From S34-282 sp034422075 (lineage in GTDB: Bacteria; Chloroflexota; Dehalococcoidia; Lucifugimonadales; Australimonadaceae): a stretch of 5,767 nucleotides of DNA. A program made the translations under genes and the position numbers. Below the pieces are notes generated by a model that worked only from the letters and a program-made list of their open reading frames with translations, had not been told where the DNA came from and ran no database searches. Positions 5,133-5,767 of this stretch are shown here, in pieces; within the stretch, counting starts at the first letter, position 1, and each line of letters starts with the position of its first letter. The stretch covers positions 1 to 5,767 of the forward strand of contig DAOUJX010000040.1 of the NCBI GenBank assembly GCA_034422075.1, read 5' to 3'.

Positions 5133-5263
5133 GCCTACGCCTTCTCACCCTTCCGTGCCTTCCCTTGGTCACTGCTGCTCGCATCTGGGATGGGCGAGCT
5201 ACCTCACCCGCCCTCCAGCATCGCGAAGCCCTTCCCTTTGGGCGAGGTGACGACCACTGCTAG

Positions 5264-5305
5264 AGGCAGGCCGGTCGTGGTGCGGCAGTCGAACCACGAA
5301 TGCCT
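5264..5305. repeat. Nested inverted repeat (hairpin)
   Basis: AGGCA (5264-5268) pairs with TGCCT (5301-5305). Inside it, TCGTGGT (5275-5281) pairs exactly with ACCACGA (5293-5299) around an 11-base loop, with an asymmetric internal loop between the helices. There is no T tract. It could be part of a structured RNA in the gap between the tRNAs. Confidence 0.4.
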
Positions 5306-5377
5306 ACAGATGCGGTTGCCTCCCTAGGGTTCGGGGCGAACGGGGAGAGATCGGGTTGCGGAGGGGAAAGAGACAAA

Positions 5378-5487
5378 AAAAGTGTCCTGAGCAACCGAGG
5401 CGCCGGTGCCGTTTCCTCGCTGGCCGCCCGGTTGCCCGATTGGCCGTCGCGTATCAGCGACACTTTTCTCTTGGTCACTCAGGACGC
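5378..5487. repeat. Overlapping inverted repeats that allow two alternative folds
   Basis: AAAAGTGTC (5378-5386) is exactly complementary to GACACTTTT (5459-5467). The overlapping GTCCTGAG (5384-5391) is exactly complementary to CTCAGGAC (5478-5485), extendable by a G-U and a G-C pair. The two helices share 5384-5386, so they compete. Inside the first fold, GCAACCG (5391-5397) pairs with CGGTTGC (5429-5435). This could be an RNA switch or attenuator, or the ends of a very small (about 106 bp) mobile-element relic. No promoter or downstream gene is evident. Confidence 0.4.
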
Positions 5488-5623
5488 GAGTAGTATGGCA
5501 TTTTGCTTGTATGTGCTGTCAAGTGCTGATTCTAAGGAAATCTGCGGCAATTTGTCATCTCGGCGACACTGCGTGACGGCCAAGGCACAGAGATGCGGAG
5601 GCGTACCATGCGCCGTGGCGCAG

Positions 5624-5653
5624 TTGGCAAGGCGTGCCCTACGGCGCTATTAT
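5624..5653 (+). promoter_or_regulatory. Sigma-70-type promoter for tRNA-Leu
   Basis: TTGGCA (5624-5629) and TATTAT (5648-5653) each match consensus at 5 of 6 positions, with an 18-base spacer. The predicted start near 5660 leaves a leader of about 23 bases before the mature tRNA 5' end. An exact 7-bp inverted repeat, GCGCCGT/ACGGCGC (5610-5616/5641-5647), brackets the -35 box and abuts the -10 box, so a regulator could act here. Confidence 0.7.
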
Positions 5654-5682
5654 GGCGGAGACCGCACACTGGCGCGGAGGAT

Positions 5683-5767
5683 GCCGAGGTGGTGGAATTG
5701 GCAGACACGCTGTCTTGAGGGGGCAGTGGGGCAACCCGTATGAGTTCGAATCTCATCCTCGGCACCA
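5683..5767 (+). tRNA. tRNA-Leu (anticodon GAG)
   Basis: This is a class II tRNA with a long variable arm. The acceptor stem GCCGAGG/CCTCGGC (5683-5689/5757-5763) is perfect. The anticodon stem CTGTC/GGCAG (5710-5714/5722-5726) encloses TTGAGGG with anticodon GAG at 5717-5719. The variable arm is a GGGG-caa-CCC hairpin (5728-5737). The T stem ATGAG/CTCAT (5740-5744/5752-5756) encloses TTCGAAT. The discriminator is A5764, as expected for leucine, and CCA is encoded at 5765-5767, the last bases of the window. It reads CUC and CUU leucine codons. Any downstream partner lies outside the window. Confidence 0.97.

Larger units (their letters stand above)
5133..5609. other. Gene-less region of about 480 bp between two tRNA genes
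   Basis: I find no credible protein gene on either strand. The open frames that cross it run into the tRNAs or give arginine-, proline- and serine-rich shadow translations without a Shine-Dalgarno. It holds several hairpins: 5264-5305, CTCCC/GGGAG with GTTCG/CGAAC at 5320-5347, and the competing helices at 5378-5487. From about 5490 to 5560 it is visibly richer in A+T than its surroundings. No clear terminator follows tRNA-Trp. It may hold one or more unannotated RNAs or be a degraded remnant. Confidence 0.6.

Noticed and set aside
4955..5190. Exact 11-mer direct repeat CGCATCTGGGA at 4955-4965 and 5180-5190
   Set aside because: Several exact 11-mer repeats are expected by chance in a window of this size, and no flanking similarity extends it.
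4825..5250. 141-residue plus-strand ORF across tRNA-Trp
   Set aside because: It contains the translated tRNA signature GVAQSGRAAVSKTAGRGFES and reads through a promoter and a terminator hairpin; it is not coding.
5260..5478. 72-residue minus-strand ORF between the tRNAs
   Set aside because: It has a GTG start without a Shine-Dalgarno and an Arg/Pro/Ser-rich composition typical of chance frames in GC-rich DNA.
5609..5676. Third tRNA or tRNA pseudogene (D-arm-like TGGCGCAGTTGGC and a GCGCC/GGCGC acceptor-like pairing)
   Set aside because: There is no T arm with a GTTCGAAT loop and no plausible anticodon arm. The D-arm-like part is the -35 region of the tRNA-Leu promoter.
5608..5718. 36-codon ORF with a good GGAGG Shine-Dalgarno
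   Set aside because: Its second half is the well-known false translation of a tRNA-Leu gene (AEVVELADTLS), and it stops inside the anticodon. A protein overlapping the tRNA is very unlikely.

Overview
This is a GC-rich bacterial chromosomal window with compact gene spacing, good Shine-Dalgarno sites and tRNA genes that encode their own CCA ends. Nothing in it identifies the species. The gene mix (PA4872-type oxaloacetate decarboxylase, VOC enzyme, Nudix hydrolase, RimJ/RimL-like GNAT) would fit an environmental lineage such as Chloroflexota, but that is only a weak inference. I see no insertion sequence, phage gene or CRISPR array.

Layout. (1) Positions 87-1823, plus strand: a hypothetical soluble protein, then RNase D starting 3 bases after its stop, as a likely two-gene operon. 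(2) Positions 1858-3507, minus strand, convergent with RNase D: in transcription order a VOC metalloenzyme, a 61-residue two-helix membrane protein and an oxaloacetate decarboxylase-like enzyme. The small gene has its own extended -10 promoter, and a strong hairpin separates it from the decarboxylase gene. (3) Positions 3508-3740: a divergent intergenic region with an inverted repeat around the VOC -10 box, two unexplained hairpins and a Nudix promoter so close to the ATG that the mRNA may be leaderless. (4) Positions 3741-4788, plus strand: Nudix hydrolase and GNAT acetyltransferase overlapping by 8 bases. (5) Positions 4789-5767: no protein genes. It holds a candidate small RNA (promoter, long interrupted hairpin, intrinsic terminator), tRNA-Trp(CCA), about 480 bp of structured non-coding DNA, and tRNA-Leu(GAG), which has a near-consensus sigma-70 promoter and ends exactly at the window edge.

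The protein genes look like ordinary housekeeping and small-molecule metabolism: RNA 3'-end trimming (RNase D), C4-acid decarboxylation, ring-cleavage or glyoxalase-type chemistry, nucleotide clean-up and N-acetylation. No gene set forms an obvious defence or mobile system. The most interesting material is non-coding: the candidate small RNA at about 4860-5000, and the 5378-5487 segment, where one strand can pair with two different downstream partners.
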